Shown here: positions 14,356 to 24,349 of the stretch, piece by piece | Layout of the letters: every line of letters begins with the position of its first letter | Position numbering within the stretch: position 1 is the first letter of the stretch | Source: Acanthamoeba sp. SK_2022b | Lineage: Eukaryota; Discosea; Longamoebia; Acanthamoebidae | Assembly (NCBI GenBank): GCA_027943245.1 | Contig: JANDJZ010000129.1 | Location: 1 to 64,000, forward strand | Direction of reading: 5' to 3' | Length of the DNA stretch: 64,000 nucleotides | Program-made: the position numbers and the translations under genes | Notes under the pieces: generated by a model | Seen by the model: the letters and a program-made list of their open reading frames with translations, nothing else | What the model was told of the DNA's origin: nothing | Database searches by the model: none

Positions 14356-15432
14356 TCAAAACGGCAGTTTTCGCGCCTTCAGCTCACCTACCAGCTGTTT
14401 GACGTCTTGCACTGCTTCACGAGCAGCAACCAATAGCGCATCGTCAGTTTGTATTATAACCAAGTTGTTTATTCCTAGCGTGGCGACCAGTTTATTACCT
14501 GAGGAAACGTAGTTATTCAATGAGTTAATCGCGATAACATTGCCACGATGGACATTACCTTGAGCATCTTTTTCGGTCAAATCCCATAGAGTTCCCCAAG
14601 AGCCAACATCACTCCAACCTATATCAACCGGCATCACAACTGCATCAGCAGTATTCTCCATCACCGCATAATCGATAGACTCACAGGGGCAACGGAGAAA
14701 CGTTTCTTCGTCAATGTGGATGAAGTTGAGTTCAAGTCGACTGGTTTGCATCGCAAAAAGTGACTTTTGAAAAATATCCGGACGAAATCGGTTCAGTTCA
14801 CACAAATACTTCTTAGCTGTAAACATAAACATGCCGCTATTCCAGCAGTAATCGCCACTTTCTAAGTATGCTTGCGCTTTCTGATAGCCCGGTTTCTCGA
14901 CAAAACGCTCGACGTTAAAACAGCAAGAGGAGAGCGGCGTTCCACGCTTGATGTATCCGTAGCCCGTTTCGGGGTGCTGAGGTATGATACCAAAAGTCAC
15001 CAGACGGTCGCACAGTGAAAACTCGATTGCCTTGTTCAATGCATCATGAAAAGCGCCCAATTGGGTAATCAGGTGATCGGCAGCCAACACCAACAACATA
15101 CCATCCGGTTCGTTTTGTAGAACATGCTGAGCAGCCAAAGCGACCGCGGGTGCCGTATTACGCCCGGCTGGCTCCAGAATGATGCGCGAGTTCAAACAAT
15201 CGATCTCTTGCAGTTGTTCCGCCACCAAAAAACGGTGCTCTTCATTGCAAATGACAATCGGTGCCGCGATCTTAACCCCTTGTAACCCATCTAAGCGCAA
15301 CAGCGTTTGCTGCAGCAGGCTATGCTTGCTACCGTCAAGCGTAAGAAATTGCTTGGGGAATGCTTCTCTTGATAAAGGCCATAGGCGGCTGCCGTTCCCA
15401 CCGGCCAGAATGACAGGGATTAAGTTCACCAT
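14356..15432 (-). CDS. manC: Mannose-1-phosphate guanylyltransferase, short single-domain form
   Basis: Makes GDP-mannose from mannose-1-phosphate and GTP. The nucleotidyltransferase signature LAGGNGSRLWPLSREAFPKQF spans residues 9-29, FVEKPGYQKA is near 165, and NSGMFMF near 185. At 358 residues it ends after the catalytic domain (VKQLVGELKARKLPF). It lacks the C-terminal cupin with phosphomannose isomerase activity that makes most ManC proteins about 470 residues. I read the 161 bp beyond the stop and found no decayed cupin, so this looks natural. Mannose-6-phosphate must then come from a separate ManA. It is probably co-transcribed with manB. Confidence 0.93.
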   Translation of the reverse strand: MVNLIPVILAGGNGSRLWPLSREAFPKQFLTLDGSKHSLLQQTLLRLDGLQGVKIAAPIVICNEEHRFLVAEQLQEIDCLNSRIILEPAGRNTAPAVALAAQHVLQNEPDGMLLVLAADHLITQLGAFHDALNKAIEFSLCDRLVTFGIIPQHPETGYGYIKRGTPLSSCCFNVERFVEKPGYQKAQAYLESGDYCWNSGMFMFTAKKYLCELNRFRPDIFQKSLFAMQTSRLELNFIHIDEETFLRCPCESIDYAVMENTADAVVMPVDIGWSDVGSWGTLWDLTEKDAQGNVHRGNVIAINSLNNYVSSGNKLVATLGINNLVIIQTDDALLVAAREAVQDVKQLVGELKARKLPF

Positions 15433-15918
15433 AAACCAGGATTACCCCAGAAACAGATGCATTGCGCATAGTAATCAGGCTAAGCACACCAATACCTATT
15501 GCTAGCTGATTGCCGAAAATTAAGATTTTCCTTATCCTTTACAATGAAAATCAGACCCTATTATGGACTTAATAGTCCCATAAAAATTTAGCGACCTATG
15601 TTTAAAACGCCACCCCGAGCGCCTCCATATTTACAAACAATCAAAAAGACAAAAAAAACCAAATAAATCAAAGTAAAGCGATTAGCGAAAGCACGGCTGA
15701 AATGGGTTAAAAAAGCGATAAAACATGACTAGGAATTATATTAGCAAAGATAAGTATTTCGGCAAGCCCAATCAAAAAAAATACCTTCACCAACTAAAAT
15801 AATACGATACAGCTCTTATTATGAAAAAATAAAAATTAAGAATAGTGCCAGATTAGGGGTAAGGGATCGTGCATACCAGCGTAGAGAAAGCGTTATGCAT
15901 ATTTTTCGATGTTTTGGC
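15433..15918. other. AT-rich intergenic region upstream of manC
   Basis: About 490 bp between the gnd terminator and manC with no plausible gene. It has very low GC and many A/T runs. An inverted repeat at 15561-15574 (GGACT-TAAT-AGTCC) lies about 130 bp upstream of manC. A manCB promoter is expected here, but I could not single out convincing -35 and -10 boxes. Confidence 0.5.
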
Positions 15919-15946
15919 AAAAAAAAGCCGCCTGGCGGCGGCTTTT
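15917..15946 (-). terminator. gnd terminator
   Basis: On the minus strand AAAAGCCGCC and GGCGGCTTTT flank a 4-nt loop, followed by a run of eight T residues. It begins 17 bp after the gnd stop, separating gnd from manCB. Confidence 0.92.
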
Positions 15947-15962
15947 CAGAAACGAGAAGGGA

Positions 15963-17369
15963 TTACTCCATCCATTCGGTATGGAACACGCCTTCCTTGT
16001 CGATGCGTTTGTAGGTGTGCGCGCCGAAGTAGTCGCGCTGCGCCTGGATCAGGTTCGCCGGCAGCACCGCGGAACGGTAGCTGTCGTAGTAGGCGATCGC
16101 GGCGGAGAAGGTTGGCGTAGGGATACCGTTCTGCACGGCATAAGCCACCACGTCACGCAGCGCCTGCTGGTATTCGTCGGCGATTTGCTTGAAGTATGGC
16201 GCCAGCAACAGGTTGGCGATATCGGCGTCCGCCGCATAAGCGTCAGTGATCTTCTGCAGGAACTGGGCGCGGATGATGCAGCCGGCGCGGAAGATCTTGG
16301 CGATTTCGCCGTAGTGCAGATCCCAGTTGTTTTCTTTAGACGCGGCTTTCAGCTGAGAGAAGCCCTGCGCGTAGGACACGATCTTGCCCAGATACAGCGC
16401 GCGACGCACTTTTTCGATGAATTCGGCTTTGTCGCCGGTGAACGGCGCCACTTTCGGGCCGGTCAGCACTTTAGAGGCAGCAACGCGCTGATCTTTCAGC
16501 GAGGACAGGTAGCGTGCGAACACCGATTCGGTGATCAGAGACAGCGGTTCGCCCAGATCCAGCGAGCTCTGGCTGGTCCACTTGCCGGTACCTTTATTGG
16601 CGGCTTCGTCCAGGATCACATCGACCAGGTATTTACCCTCTTCGTCTTTCTTGGTGAAGATGTCTTTGGTGATGTCGATCAGGTAGCTGTTCAGCTCGCC
16701 CTTGTTCCACTCGGCGAAGGTTTCGGCCAGCTGCTCGTTGCTCAGGTTCAGCGCCTGCTTCAGCAGAGAATAGGCTTCGGCAATCAGCTGCATGTCGCCG
16801 TATTCGATACCGTTGTGCACCATCTTCACATAGTGGCCGGCACCGTCTGCGCCGATGTAAGTCACGCAAGGCTCGCCTTCCGCAACCGCAGCGATTTTCT
16901 TCAGGATTGGCGCCACCAGCTCGTAAGCTTCTTTCTGGCCGCCAGGCATGATGGAAGGCCCTTTCAGCGCGCCCTCTTCACCGCCGGAAACGCCGGTGCC
17001 GATGAAGTTGAAGCCCTGGTCGGACAGTTCGCGGTTACGACGGATGGTGTCCTGATAGTAGGTGTTGCCGCCGTCGATCAGGATATCGCCCTTGTCCAGG
17101 TGCGGAGTCAGCGAGGCAATGGTTTTATCCGTCGCTTCGCCCGCTTTCACCATCAGCAGGATGCGGCGCGGTTTTTCCAGCGATTCAACAAACTCTTCAA
17201 CGGTGTAATACGGCGCCAGGTTTTTGCCCGGGTTCTCAGCGATCACTTCGTCAGTTTTGTCGCCAGAACGGTTGAAAATGGAAACGGTGTAACCACGGCT
17301 CTCGATGTTCAGCGCGAGGTTGCGGCCCATTACCGCCATGCCGACAACGCCGATTTGTTGCTTGGACAT
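15963..17369 (-). CDS. gnd: 6-phosphogluconate dehydrogenase, decarboxylating
   Basis: The third enzyme of the oxidative pentose phosphate pathway: 6-phosphogluconate plus NADP+ gives ribulose-5-phosphate, CO2 and NADPH. The 468-residue product has the NADP-binding fold at the N-terminus ([18 protein letters not shown]), the substrate motif [13 protein letters not shown] near 120-132, the catalytic lysine in [17 protein letters not shown] near 180-196, and the usual C-terminal tail. ATG 17369 has AGGAGTTCC upstream. As in E. coli, gnd sits in the surface-polysaccharide region between O-antigen genes and his; the intervening manCB is part of the same region. It has its own terminator. Confidence 0.98.
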   Translation of the reverse strand: MSKQQIGVVGMAVMGRNLALNIESRGYTVSIFNRSGDKTDEVIAENPGKNLAPYYTVEEFVESLEKPRRILLMVKAGEATDKTIASLTPHLDKGDILIDGGNTYYQDTIRRNRELSDQGFNFIGTGVSGGEEGALKGPSIMPGGQKEAYELVAPILKKIAAVAEGEPCVTYIGADGAGHYVKMVHNGIEYGDMQLIAEAYSLLKQALNLSNEQLAETFAEWNKGELNSYLIDITKDIFTKKDEEGKYLVDVILDEAANKGTGKWTSQSSLDLGEPLSLITESVFARYLSSLKDQRVAASKVLTGPKVAPFTGDKAEFIEKVRRALYLGKIVSYAQGFSQLKAASKENNWDLHYGEIAKIFRAGCIIRAQFLQKITDAYAADADIANLLLAPYFKQIADEYQQALRDVVAYAVQNGIPTPTFSAAIAYYDSYRSAVLPANLIQAQRDYFGAHTYKRIDKEGVFHTEWME

Positions 17370-17572
17370 TTAGGAACTCCTGTCTGAGGATGACCCTGCC
17401 GGCAACGTCGGCCAGCAGGTTTTGTGATGTGGCACACATGTTAACTCAGGATTGAGCCGGGTGGGTAGTGATTGGTGCGATAGGTCGCATAATAGGTTGC
17501 ATACGTTTGAACCATATACAATTATCAGCTCTCTCCAGTAAAAACAGTCGCCAGTAGAGGCAGCTTGAGGCT

Positions 17573-17612
17573 TACAATAAAAAACGGTCAGTCATCTACG
17601 ACTGACCGTTTT
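17573..17612 (-). terminator. Terminator after the wzm-wzt-glycosyltransferase genes
   Basis: AAAACGGTCAGTC (17581-17593) and its exact complement (17600-17612) form a 13-bp stem with a 6-nt loop. Reading on the minus strand it ends in TTTTTTATT. It lies 28 bp after the glycosyltransferase stop and closes the O-antigen transcription unit. Confidence 0.92.
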
Positions 17613-17639
17613 GATTTCAGCGCTCAGATGAATACTGCG

Positions 17640-18887
17640 TTATACCTTGGTCGCTTCAGACTGACGCGCCTTAAACGCAGCCACTTTTTCGGCCAATAAC
17701 CGCTCACTGCCGCGAATCATATCGGTATACTGAGTATTTACGAATCCCCACAACGTTGAGTGTTGATCTTCGGCATAGCCGACCATAAACGGCAATGTCG
17801 TTACAACGGTCAAACCTGGTGCGGACTCCAGATAACGATCGATAGTATTGCTTTCAGCGTCGATGTTCTTCTCGTTCCATTGGCTGATAAGCTCGATACC
17901 GCGGCGAGAATAGATATTCATAACCATACTTGTCATACGGTTGATATAAACATATTCGATGCCATCAATTTCTTTTATAGCCAGAATTTCGGTATCATCA
18001 TGTAAGTGCGCAATGATGCCCGCAAACACATGCCAGTCCCATTCAGTATGGCGCAAATGCCCGACGACCTTCTCCAGTTGAATGTCAAAATCAAATGGGA
18101 ACAATACGTCATCTTCACAAATCATGGCCATTTCGGTAGAGCGTTCGGCCAACGTTGACAACATGTATTTATAACTCATTCCGCAACCAATCCAGCCAAT
18201 ACGATGACGGATGCCTTCGATGACCTGGAAGCCATGGGTCGGTTTGCTGAGAAACGCTTGCTTACGTACCGGTGTTTCTGTCAATGACAAACACAACTTT
18301 GGAATATCCACTTCGTTGTGCGGGATAAAGTCGACACTGTTTTTGTAAGTCTGGAAATCAATCAGATCGTTAGCCAGCAAATAACGTTTGAAATAAGCAT
18401 CAAATTGCAAATCTGTACGTGTAAATGCCGCAATATCTTGCCGGCGACGGGCATAAAGTTTCTCATCAGCCAGCAAGCGTTCGATTTTATCAGCCATCGC
18501 ATCAATATCGCCTACCGGAGCGAAGTCGATGACGTCATTCAACATGCCATGATGCTGAATATCCGAACTGGTTTCACTGACGATAGGCGTTCCCAGGGAC
18601 AATGTTTCGTACAAGCGGGTGGTTTCCAGCAGTGCATCCTCGTAATAATGAATATTAACGATCAGCTTCGCTCGCATAACAAGACGAGTCAGGTCTTGAC
18701 CAAAGACCTCCGAAGCGATATGCACATTAAAGCGCTGGGAGAGTTCACGCAGGTAATTCTGGCGCCGCTCACAGTTTGGATCGCCATAGAACAACACATC
18801 AATCGGCGCTTCATCCTTCAACGGTTGAAGATTATACCCTCCCTGCTTTAAATGCTCAGCATAACGGTCGTAAGAGGACACCGGCAT
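17640..18887 (-). pseudogene. 3' part of a large multidomain glycosyltransferase, cut off by an in-frame stop
   Basis: This 415-residue frame is in phase with the gene at 19017-21077. Reading upstream of ATG 18887 without interruption gives INPRWFTPEYFAILDRA and FDYSLTNIDYLLQHGVPY, the normal continuation of the upstream protein, up to a single TAA at 19017-19019. No ribosome site precedes ATG 18887. The piece has the second half of a CgeB-like GT-B domain (LYETLSLGTPIVSE near residue 94). A C-terminal GT25-like domain follows, with IGWIGCGMSYKYML and the metal-binding CEDDV (residues 257-261). If read through, the two pieces give one ~1145-residue enzyme. On its own it is probably not translated. 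Confidence 0.75.
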
Positions 18888-19016
18888 GTAGAACAGTTTT
18901 TGATAGGGTACTCCATGTTGCAGTAAATAATCGATGTTGGTAAGCGAGTAATCGAAAATCGCGATTGCGCGATCAAGAATTGCAAAGTACTCCGGCGTGA
19001 ACCAGCGCGGGTTAAT

Positions 19017-21077
19017 TTACTGTTCCATCTGGAATGCAACAAAATTCTTCGGCAGCTCAGGGAATATCTGGGGACAAATAACAATGTGCATTTGGCCACT
19101 GTCTGCTGCAGCCGAGTATGCATGAATAATCGTGACGCCCAACCCGATGTCGGTCAAAGACTTCTCTACCCGATGAGCCACGTAGAGAGTATGTCGGGAA
19201 GCAAGAATCACAATGTGCTGAGTATCTATGTGCGTTAACGGCATCGGTGCGTCAGCAGTATTTTTCGCCACCCGGCGCAGGGTAGCGATCAACTCGGAGA
19301 ATTGACCTTTCGTTATCAGTGAACATGCCGTTTTAGCCTTACGCCCCAATGCGCGATAGGGTTGAGGGTGGCTACGGAATGCGCGCCATGTCTTTGCTGT
19401 CAATGAATTCTTAGCGATAAAACGATGTGTAAAATAATGGCGGGTAAAATCGCGAATGACCCCAAACTCGCCGCGCAATGCACGACCAACCATTCTCACT
19501 GGCATTGTCAGTTTCCAAGATAGGCTATTACGAATCGAAGCCATGGAAGCATGTTGTTGTTCCAGCAGACCGTCTTTTTGGCTCAACGCGGAATTTAACG
19601 TGTTGATTTCGCGTTTCAGCTCCTTCTCGCAGTTATTATTATTGTTCTCTTCACTGATTTTTATCCGCTGCAAGGCTTCCTCATGCTGGCTTTGCTTTTG
19701 CAACATGATTTGCTCATGTTGATTTTTCGTCTGCAGCATTGACTCTCGCAGCTGCAGATTTTCTTCGAGCTGCAACCGCAAACGTTGCTCCAGCAATTCA
19801 ATCTGCTGGCATTTCTCATCAATATGCTGTTTCTGCTCTTCAATAACGCGGAAAATTTCGGCTCTAACGTTATTGTCCAGCTTAACATGCTCCGTGATCA
19901 ACTCACCGATGGTTATCCCTTTCATACTTGTCAACCCGTCAGCTCCCGCTGAATAATAATTAAGATGATACCGCACGATGTCGATTTCTGCCGGCTTAGA
20001 CAGGCGAAAATGCAGATAGTCCGTATCAAACATCAGTTCGAACGGAACAAGGTAAGAAAACAGATAGAACGCCATTCTGTTCACGCGTTCAGATTCGTCA
20101 GCGACCTCATCGATGAAACGATACGAAGTGTCACCCAATATTTGAACATCTCTCTCAAGCAACAACCCTTCCAAACCTACGCTCGAGTTGATGGTTACGA
20201 GCCGTTGACAGCGGAGTAAGAACTCGAGGCTATTGGATGAGTGATCGATTTCAGACGCTGTGTTTTGCAGCTGAAAGCGACTGCCGGGATGCGGCCGAAC
20301 CAGTATGCTTTCGCTAGGGCATTGCGTCTGAGCATATGAGAGAATAGATAAGTTATTGAAACCATTGCTATAGGCAATGATATTCGAATCATCCTCAACC
20401 TGTAGCGCTAACCCAAGTTCAAACTCCGCAATATCTTTCTGTGGCAATGCATCCTGTGCAAAAAATTGATGCAGCTCAGCCATTGAAAGCTGAACTCGAC
20501 AATCATCTGCGACAGGTAGATAACGCGCCTGTGCTTCGGTATTGCCATTTACGCCACGAAAATCAATGTAACCGGTTCCCAGATACATCGGCGAACGTAG
20601 AGGGCCCACCTCAATGTGAATAACGGGAATCGCCAGCTCTTGCGCAACATGTTCCAGCGAAGGGCAATTACAAATGCTGAGAATCCCCTCAATGCCACAT
20701 TTTATTTTCGCATGTAAAAGCCCCTTAAGCTCAGACTCCAACTCGGGAATGCGCTGAGTAAGAAACACATTGAACGCAGCCATTGGATTTTCGTGCGTTT
20801 CATTCAACAATCGAGCAAACAGGCCATCATCCAGTAGTTCAAACTCATGTCGATCAAATATATCCTGAGTCGGCAACGAATAGCCCAGATTATTCATCGT
20901 GGGTACATCGAACTCCCAGCGCCCTTGTTCACGCCATAGCTCAGGCTCGCGCAAGTAATCACCGCCGGTGATAAAAATGCTTTTTTCCTGCAAAGTGCTC
21001 AGCAACCGATAAAACACCCACAGGTAGGGAGCTTTTACGCCGCGAAAAGGATAGGGCGGTAAAAAAACAGCCAGCAT
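19017..21077 (-). CDS. Large coiled-coil glycosyltransferase, 5' part ending at a premature stop
   Basis: From ATG 21077, after GAGGAA at the end of wzt, the frame gives 686 residues before TAA at 19017. An upstream start at 21137 would overlap wzt and has no ribosome site. Residues 1-400 resemble surface-carbohydrate glycosyltransferases (HIEVGPLRSPMYLGTGYIDFRG, SILVRPHPGSRF, NSSVGLEGLLL). Residues ~407-512 are Gln/Glu-rich heptads, almost surely a coiled coil. An SIRNSLSWKLTMPVRMVGRAL linker, common in O-antigen transferases, follows. The start of a second GT-B domain comes next and stops at FQMEQ. Position after wzt points to assembly, or possibly termination, of the ABC-exported O-antigen. 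Confidence 0.85.
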   Translation of the reverse strand: MLAVFLPPYPFRGVKAPYLWVFYRLLSTLQEKSIFITGGDYLREPELWREQGRWEFDVPTMNNLGYSLPTQDIFDRHEFELLDDGLFARLLNETHENPMAAFNVFLTQRIPELESELKGLLHAKIKCGIEGILSICNCPSLEHVAQELAIPVIHIEVGPLRSPMYLGTGYIDFRGVNGNTEAQARYLPVADDCRVQLSMAELHQFFAQDALPQKDIAEFELGLALQVEDDSNIIAYSNGFNNLSILSYAQTQCPSESILVRPHPGSRFQLQNTASEIDHSSNSLEFLLRCQRLVTINSSVGLEGLLLERDVQILGDTSYRFIDEVADESERVNRMAFYLFSYLVPFELMFDTDYLHFRLSKPAEIDIVRYHLNYYSAGADGLTSMKGITIGELITEHVKLDNNVRAEIFRVIEEQKQHIDEKCQQIELLEQRLRLQLEENLQLRESMLQTKNQHEQIMLQKQSQHEEALQRIKISEENNNNNCEKELKREINTLNSALSQKDGLLEQQHASMASIRNSLSWKLTMPVRMVGRALRGEFGVIRDFTRHYFTHRFIAKNSLTAKTWRAFRSHPQPYRALGRKAKTACSLITKGQFSELIATLRRVAKNTADAPMPLTHIDTQHIVILASRHTLYVAHRVEKSLTDIGLGVTIIHAYSAAADSGQMHIVICPQIFPELPKNFVAFQMEQ

Positions 21078-21081
21078 AACT

Positions 21082-22401
21082 TTATTCCTCGTCCAACGAA
21101 ATTTGTATTGGAGCATGGATAACGCCACCCAATTCACGCGACGACCAGAATTTCAGCCTCATCATCGGCCGACGCTGATCGAGTTCTTCCCTTTCCCCCT
21201 TGCCGACGCGAGCCAAGCCACAGTGCACCAGGTAATCACCGGAATTGATAGGCAGTTTGACTTTATATACGATGTGCTGCTCACCGGGTTTCAAAACGAT
21301 AGGAACGCCAGCAGCAATGTTGCTGTCGCCCCAGATATCCCCCCCTTGAGCTTTGGAAATGGAAACGCCGAGCGCCACATCTTCGATGACTTCCGAAGAC
21401 AAAATCCTGTAGTCTAAAGTTAGCTCTTCGCCAGACCGCACAAGAGGTTTTTCTGACAATGGCGTACCGTCAGATTTGTAGATCTGCAAACTTTCAATAA
21501 TCGCACGTGCACTGCCAAAGCGTTTCTCCCCTACTTCAGCATTAGTCTGTTCCGCCTGAATGGCCTGAAGTGTCGCTACATCTTTGACATCAGAGCATTC
21601 CGCACGCTGTTTTCTTTCTTTCGGCGAGTTTTGGGTCAACAACATACCTTTTTCGTACGCGAGCACCGCGGCTAATACATCATGCGTATCACCAACCAGC
21701 TGGCCATCATTCATCACCAGACAACGATCGGCGTACTCAAGAATACTGCCGGTGGAATGGGTCACCATAATAATGGTGACGCCCTTAGCTCGAAGAGCTT
21801 CCATGCGCTTGTAGCACTTGTACTGGAAACCAATATCCCCCACGGCCAGCGCTTCATCGACAATCAAGATTTCCGGTTCGACGCACGCCTGAACGGCAAA
21901 GGCCAATCGAACATACATGCCGCTGGAATAGGTTTTTACCGGTTGGTCGATGAACTCACCAATATCTGCAAAATCAATGATTTCCTGAAAGCGAGCATCG
22001 ACTTGTTCGCGCGAAAATCCTAAAACAGAACCGTTAAGGTAAACATTGTCTCGACCGGTGAATTCAGGGTTAAAACCAGCACCCAACTCCAGCAAAGCGG
22101 CAATTCTTCCGTTAACCTGGATCTCCCCTGCCGTTGGCGTTAGCGTGCCGCAAATCATTTGCAGCAAAGTCGATTTGCCAGCACCGTTACGCCCGATAAT
22201 ACCGACAGTTTCACCTTTTTTGATGCTGAAAGAGACATCTCGTAAAGCCCAAAACTCGCGAAAATAGCGCCGAGATTCGCGACGCGCAACTCGTTGTAGT
22301 TTAGGAGCGAAAAACTGTTTCAGACGATCGCGTGGGCGATCATAAATCTGATAACATTTGCTTAATCCTTTGACTTCAATAGCTATTTCATTAGAGGACA
22401 T
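21082..22401 (-). CDS. wzt: O-antigen ABC transporter ATPase with C-terminal carbohydrate-binding domain
   Basis: The ATPase that drives export of the finished O-polysaccharide across the inner membrane. ATG 22401 (AGGGG upstream) overlaps the wzm stop by 11 bp and gives 439 residues. Walker A is GRNGAGKS (70-77); the ABC signature [12 protein letters not shown] and Walker [13 protein letters not shown] follow near 170-200. About 180 extra residues at the C-terminus (from about 270) form the beta-rich domain known in Wzt O8/O9a to bind the capped non-reducing end. That extension implies the exported chain carries a specific terminal modification. The polymer is probably built by WbbL-like and the neighbouring large transferase. 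Confidence 0.95.
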   Translation of the reverse strand: MSSNEIAIEVKGLSKCYQIYDRPRDRLKQFFAPKLQRVARRESRRYFREFWALRDVSFSIKKGETVGIIGRNGAGKSTLLQMICGTLTPTAGEIQVNGRIAALLELGAGFNPEFTGRDNVYLNGSVLGFSREQVDARFQEIIDFADIGEFIDQPVKTYSSGMYVRLAFAVQACVEPEILIVDEALAVGDIGFQYKCYKRMEALRAKGVTIIMVTHSTGSILEYADRCLVMNDGQLVGDTHDVLAAVLAYEKGMLLTQNSPKERKQRAECSDVKDVATLQAIQAEQTNAEVGEKRFGSARAIIESLQIYKSDGTPLSEKPLVRSGEELTLDYRILSSEVIEDVALGVSISKAQGGDIWGDSNIAAGVPIVLKPGEQHIVYKVKLPINSGDYLVHCGLARVGKGEREELDQRRPMMRLKFWSSRELGGVIHAPIQISLDEE

Positions 22402-23227
22402 CCGCAAACCCCTTTCTGGTTTTCTGGAAGAAGACATAACCCAACCACGCCACCGCAGCAGCTGCCAGGGTATATACCATCAGCCCCTGCCAATCTGGCA
22501 GAGTCCCCCAAATCAATACGTTACGTGCTTGTTCAATAATGAACGTAAGCGGATTAAGCATAATCCAGATTCGGTATTTCTCCGGCAGCGCGGTAATCGG
22601 GAAAAAGACCGGTGACAAAAACATCATTACCGTTGTAATAATCACCGTGGTTTGGCCTACATCTCGGATAAATACCCCAAGAGATGCCAGCACCCATCCC
22701 AACCCTAGGCAAAAGATCACCAGTGGCAGGAAAACCAAAGGAATAAACACAATGGTCCAGTGCAAAAAGCCGTTAAAAAGAAAGAAGGCGCACAACAAGA
22801 CAACCAGGCTAATCAGAGAGTGAAACAAGGCTGCGCATAGGCTGATCACGGGCAGCGTCTCCAGAGGAAACACGACTTTTTTAACGTAGTTGGCATTTCC
22901 TAAGATAATCTGCGGCGCACGGTTGATCACTTCGGCGAAGAAACCATGCACAATCATACCTACAAATAAAATCACGGCGAACTGTGTGCGACTCTCATCG
23001 CCCCCTACTGACCAACGCGCCTTAAAAACCACCGAAAAAACAAAGGTGTAAACGACCAGCATGAACAACGGGTTTAGGAATGACCAGGCCAAGCCCATCG
23101 TTGAACCTTTATAACGACCGACGACTTCTCTCTTGGTCATTTGCGCAATCAACGACTTGAACCCCCACAAAGTGCGAAGGAGGCCTAACGGCGTCAGCGG
23201 CCTATTTTTATGAGGGTTACTCATCAT
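22391..23227 (-). CDS. wzm: O-antigen ABC transporter permease
   Basis: A 278-residue ABC-2 type permease with six hydrophobic segments. Its start (AAGGAGCTAA before ATG 23227) is clear. [29 protein letters not shown] near residues 33-61 is the conserved amphipathic entry of polysaccharide-export permeases (RfbD/KpsM group), and [28 protein letters not shown] near the end is the family C-terminal motif. It forms the channel with Wzt. Together they define a Wzy-independent O-antigen pathway, separate from the Wza/Wzc system further upstream in the same locus. Confidence 0.95.
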   Translation of the reverse strand: MMSNPHKNRPLTPLGLLRTLWGFKSLIAQMTKREVVGRYKGSTMGLAWSFLNPLFMLVVYTFVFSVVFKARWSVGGDESRTQFAVILFVGMIVHGFFAEVINRAPQIILGNANYVKKVVFPLETLPVISLCAALFHSLISLVVLLCAFFLFNGFLHWTIVFIPLVFLPLVIFCLGLGWVLASLGVFIRDVGQTTVIITTVMMFLSPVFFPITALPEKYRIWIMLNPLTFIIEQARNVLIWGTLPDWQGLMVYTLAAAAVAWLGYVFFQKTRKGFADVL

Positions 23228-23330
23228 TTAGCTCCTTACCGTCTTCGGCAGCGTTGACCACTATCCGATCATCCACATATATGAACATAATCAATACCTT
23301 AAAAACTATCAAAAATTTATAGCCGGGGGC

Positions 23331-24179
23331 TCAGCGAAGATCGCGAGAAGAAGCCATCGGGATAGAATTCAAGTAGCGCTGGTTGTAACGAGAGCGCTCC
23401 CGGTCAAAAAACCATCCCCATTTGTTAAAATAAAGAATCGCTGAGCGCATATGGTACCCCAATAAAGTTAGAGATTTATATGATCCCTTACCGAATACGT
23501 GTGTGATTGTAGTTCCTGAATAATACATAATATCAGTGAGTTCAAGTGCCCGTCGGCACAGATCAACATCCTCGAGATACATAAAGTAACGCTCGTCAAA
23601 CCCCTCCAAACGAGCCAGTAATTCCGACTTCATCAACATGAAACAGCCTGAAACGGAAGGCACGGCAAAGTTTCTCTCGTAGTCAGCATGTTGCAGTTCG
23701 TAGTCAATATCCATCTTAGCTCCCCATTTTGGCAGGAAGCGGCGAAGCAAAAGGTTTGCCGGTGTCGGTAACAGACGACAACTATACTGAAAACGGCCGT
23801 CGCTATAATGTATCCGTGGAGAGACAAACTGATGTTTCCCTTCGCTGGCGAACTGATACAAACTCGCCAATGCCCCCATCTCAAAACTGATATCCGGGTT
23901 ACAGATCAAAAAATACTCACAGGAGTCCAGGTAGCGGCTCATTGCCAGGTTATGTCCGTGGCCAAATCCGCCATTTCCCTCAGCAGAGATGTAGCTGATA
24001 CGGTCATTATCCAAAGCATCGGCCCAATCGGCACCGCCGTTATTGACCAAAACAATCTTATCAACGCAGCGCTCGGCCAAAAGAGACGTCAAAGTGCCCG
24101 CCACCTGCTCATAGCTGTGGTTGAATAAAACGATAGATGCAACGATCTGAAATTGAGATTTTTCTTGGTCTACAGCCAT
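23331..24179 (-). CDS. wbbL: Glycosyltransferase family 2, WbbL-like rhamnosyltransferase
   Basis: A 282-residue GT-A enzyme with IVASIVLFNHSYEQ at the N-terminus, the nucleotide-sugar motif NPDIS (near 95) and SVSGCFMLMKSELLARLEGFDERYFMYLEDVDLCRRA (near 175-210), which holds the catalytic EDxDLCRR. This is the layout of WbbL, the dTDP-rhamnose:lipid-linked GlcNAc rhamnosyltransferase. It lies just downstream of rmlC and rmlD, which fits a rhamnose donor. It probably adds the first rhamnose to the WecA-made GlcNAc primer that ABC-type O-antigens use. Acceptor and linkage are inferred. Confidence 0.8.
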   Translation of the reverse strand: MAVDQEKSQFQIVASIVLFNHSYEQVAGTLTSLLAERCVDKIVLVNNGGADWADALDNDRISYISAEGNGGFGHGHNLAMSRYLDSCEYFLICNPDISFEMGALASLYQFASEGKHQFVSPRIHYSDGRFQYSCRLLPTPANLLLRRFLPKWGAKMDIDYELQHADYERNFAVPSVSGCFMLMKSELLARLEGFDERYFMYLEDVDLCRRALELTDIMYYSGTTITHVFGKGSYKSLTLLGYHMRSAILYFNKWGWFFDRERSRYNQRYLNSIPMASSRDLR

Positions 24180-24349
24180 GCTGTATCTAGTTCCTAAACC
24201 CGTAATTTACCGCAGTCACAAAGTCATGCCATTAGGGTGGTTGAAAGACTGAACGTCAGGCCCATAAGCGATGATAACGTTTCATCACCATGCAAAAACG
24301 TCAAAGGGGATAGCATTATCCCCTTTAATCTTATCCATTTGAAGGATCA

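Noticed and set aside
15909..17387. 492-codon plus-strand frame antisense to gnd
   Set aside because: A shadow of gnd; no ribosome site and no recognisable domain.
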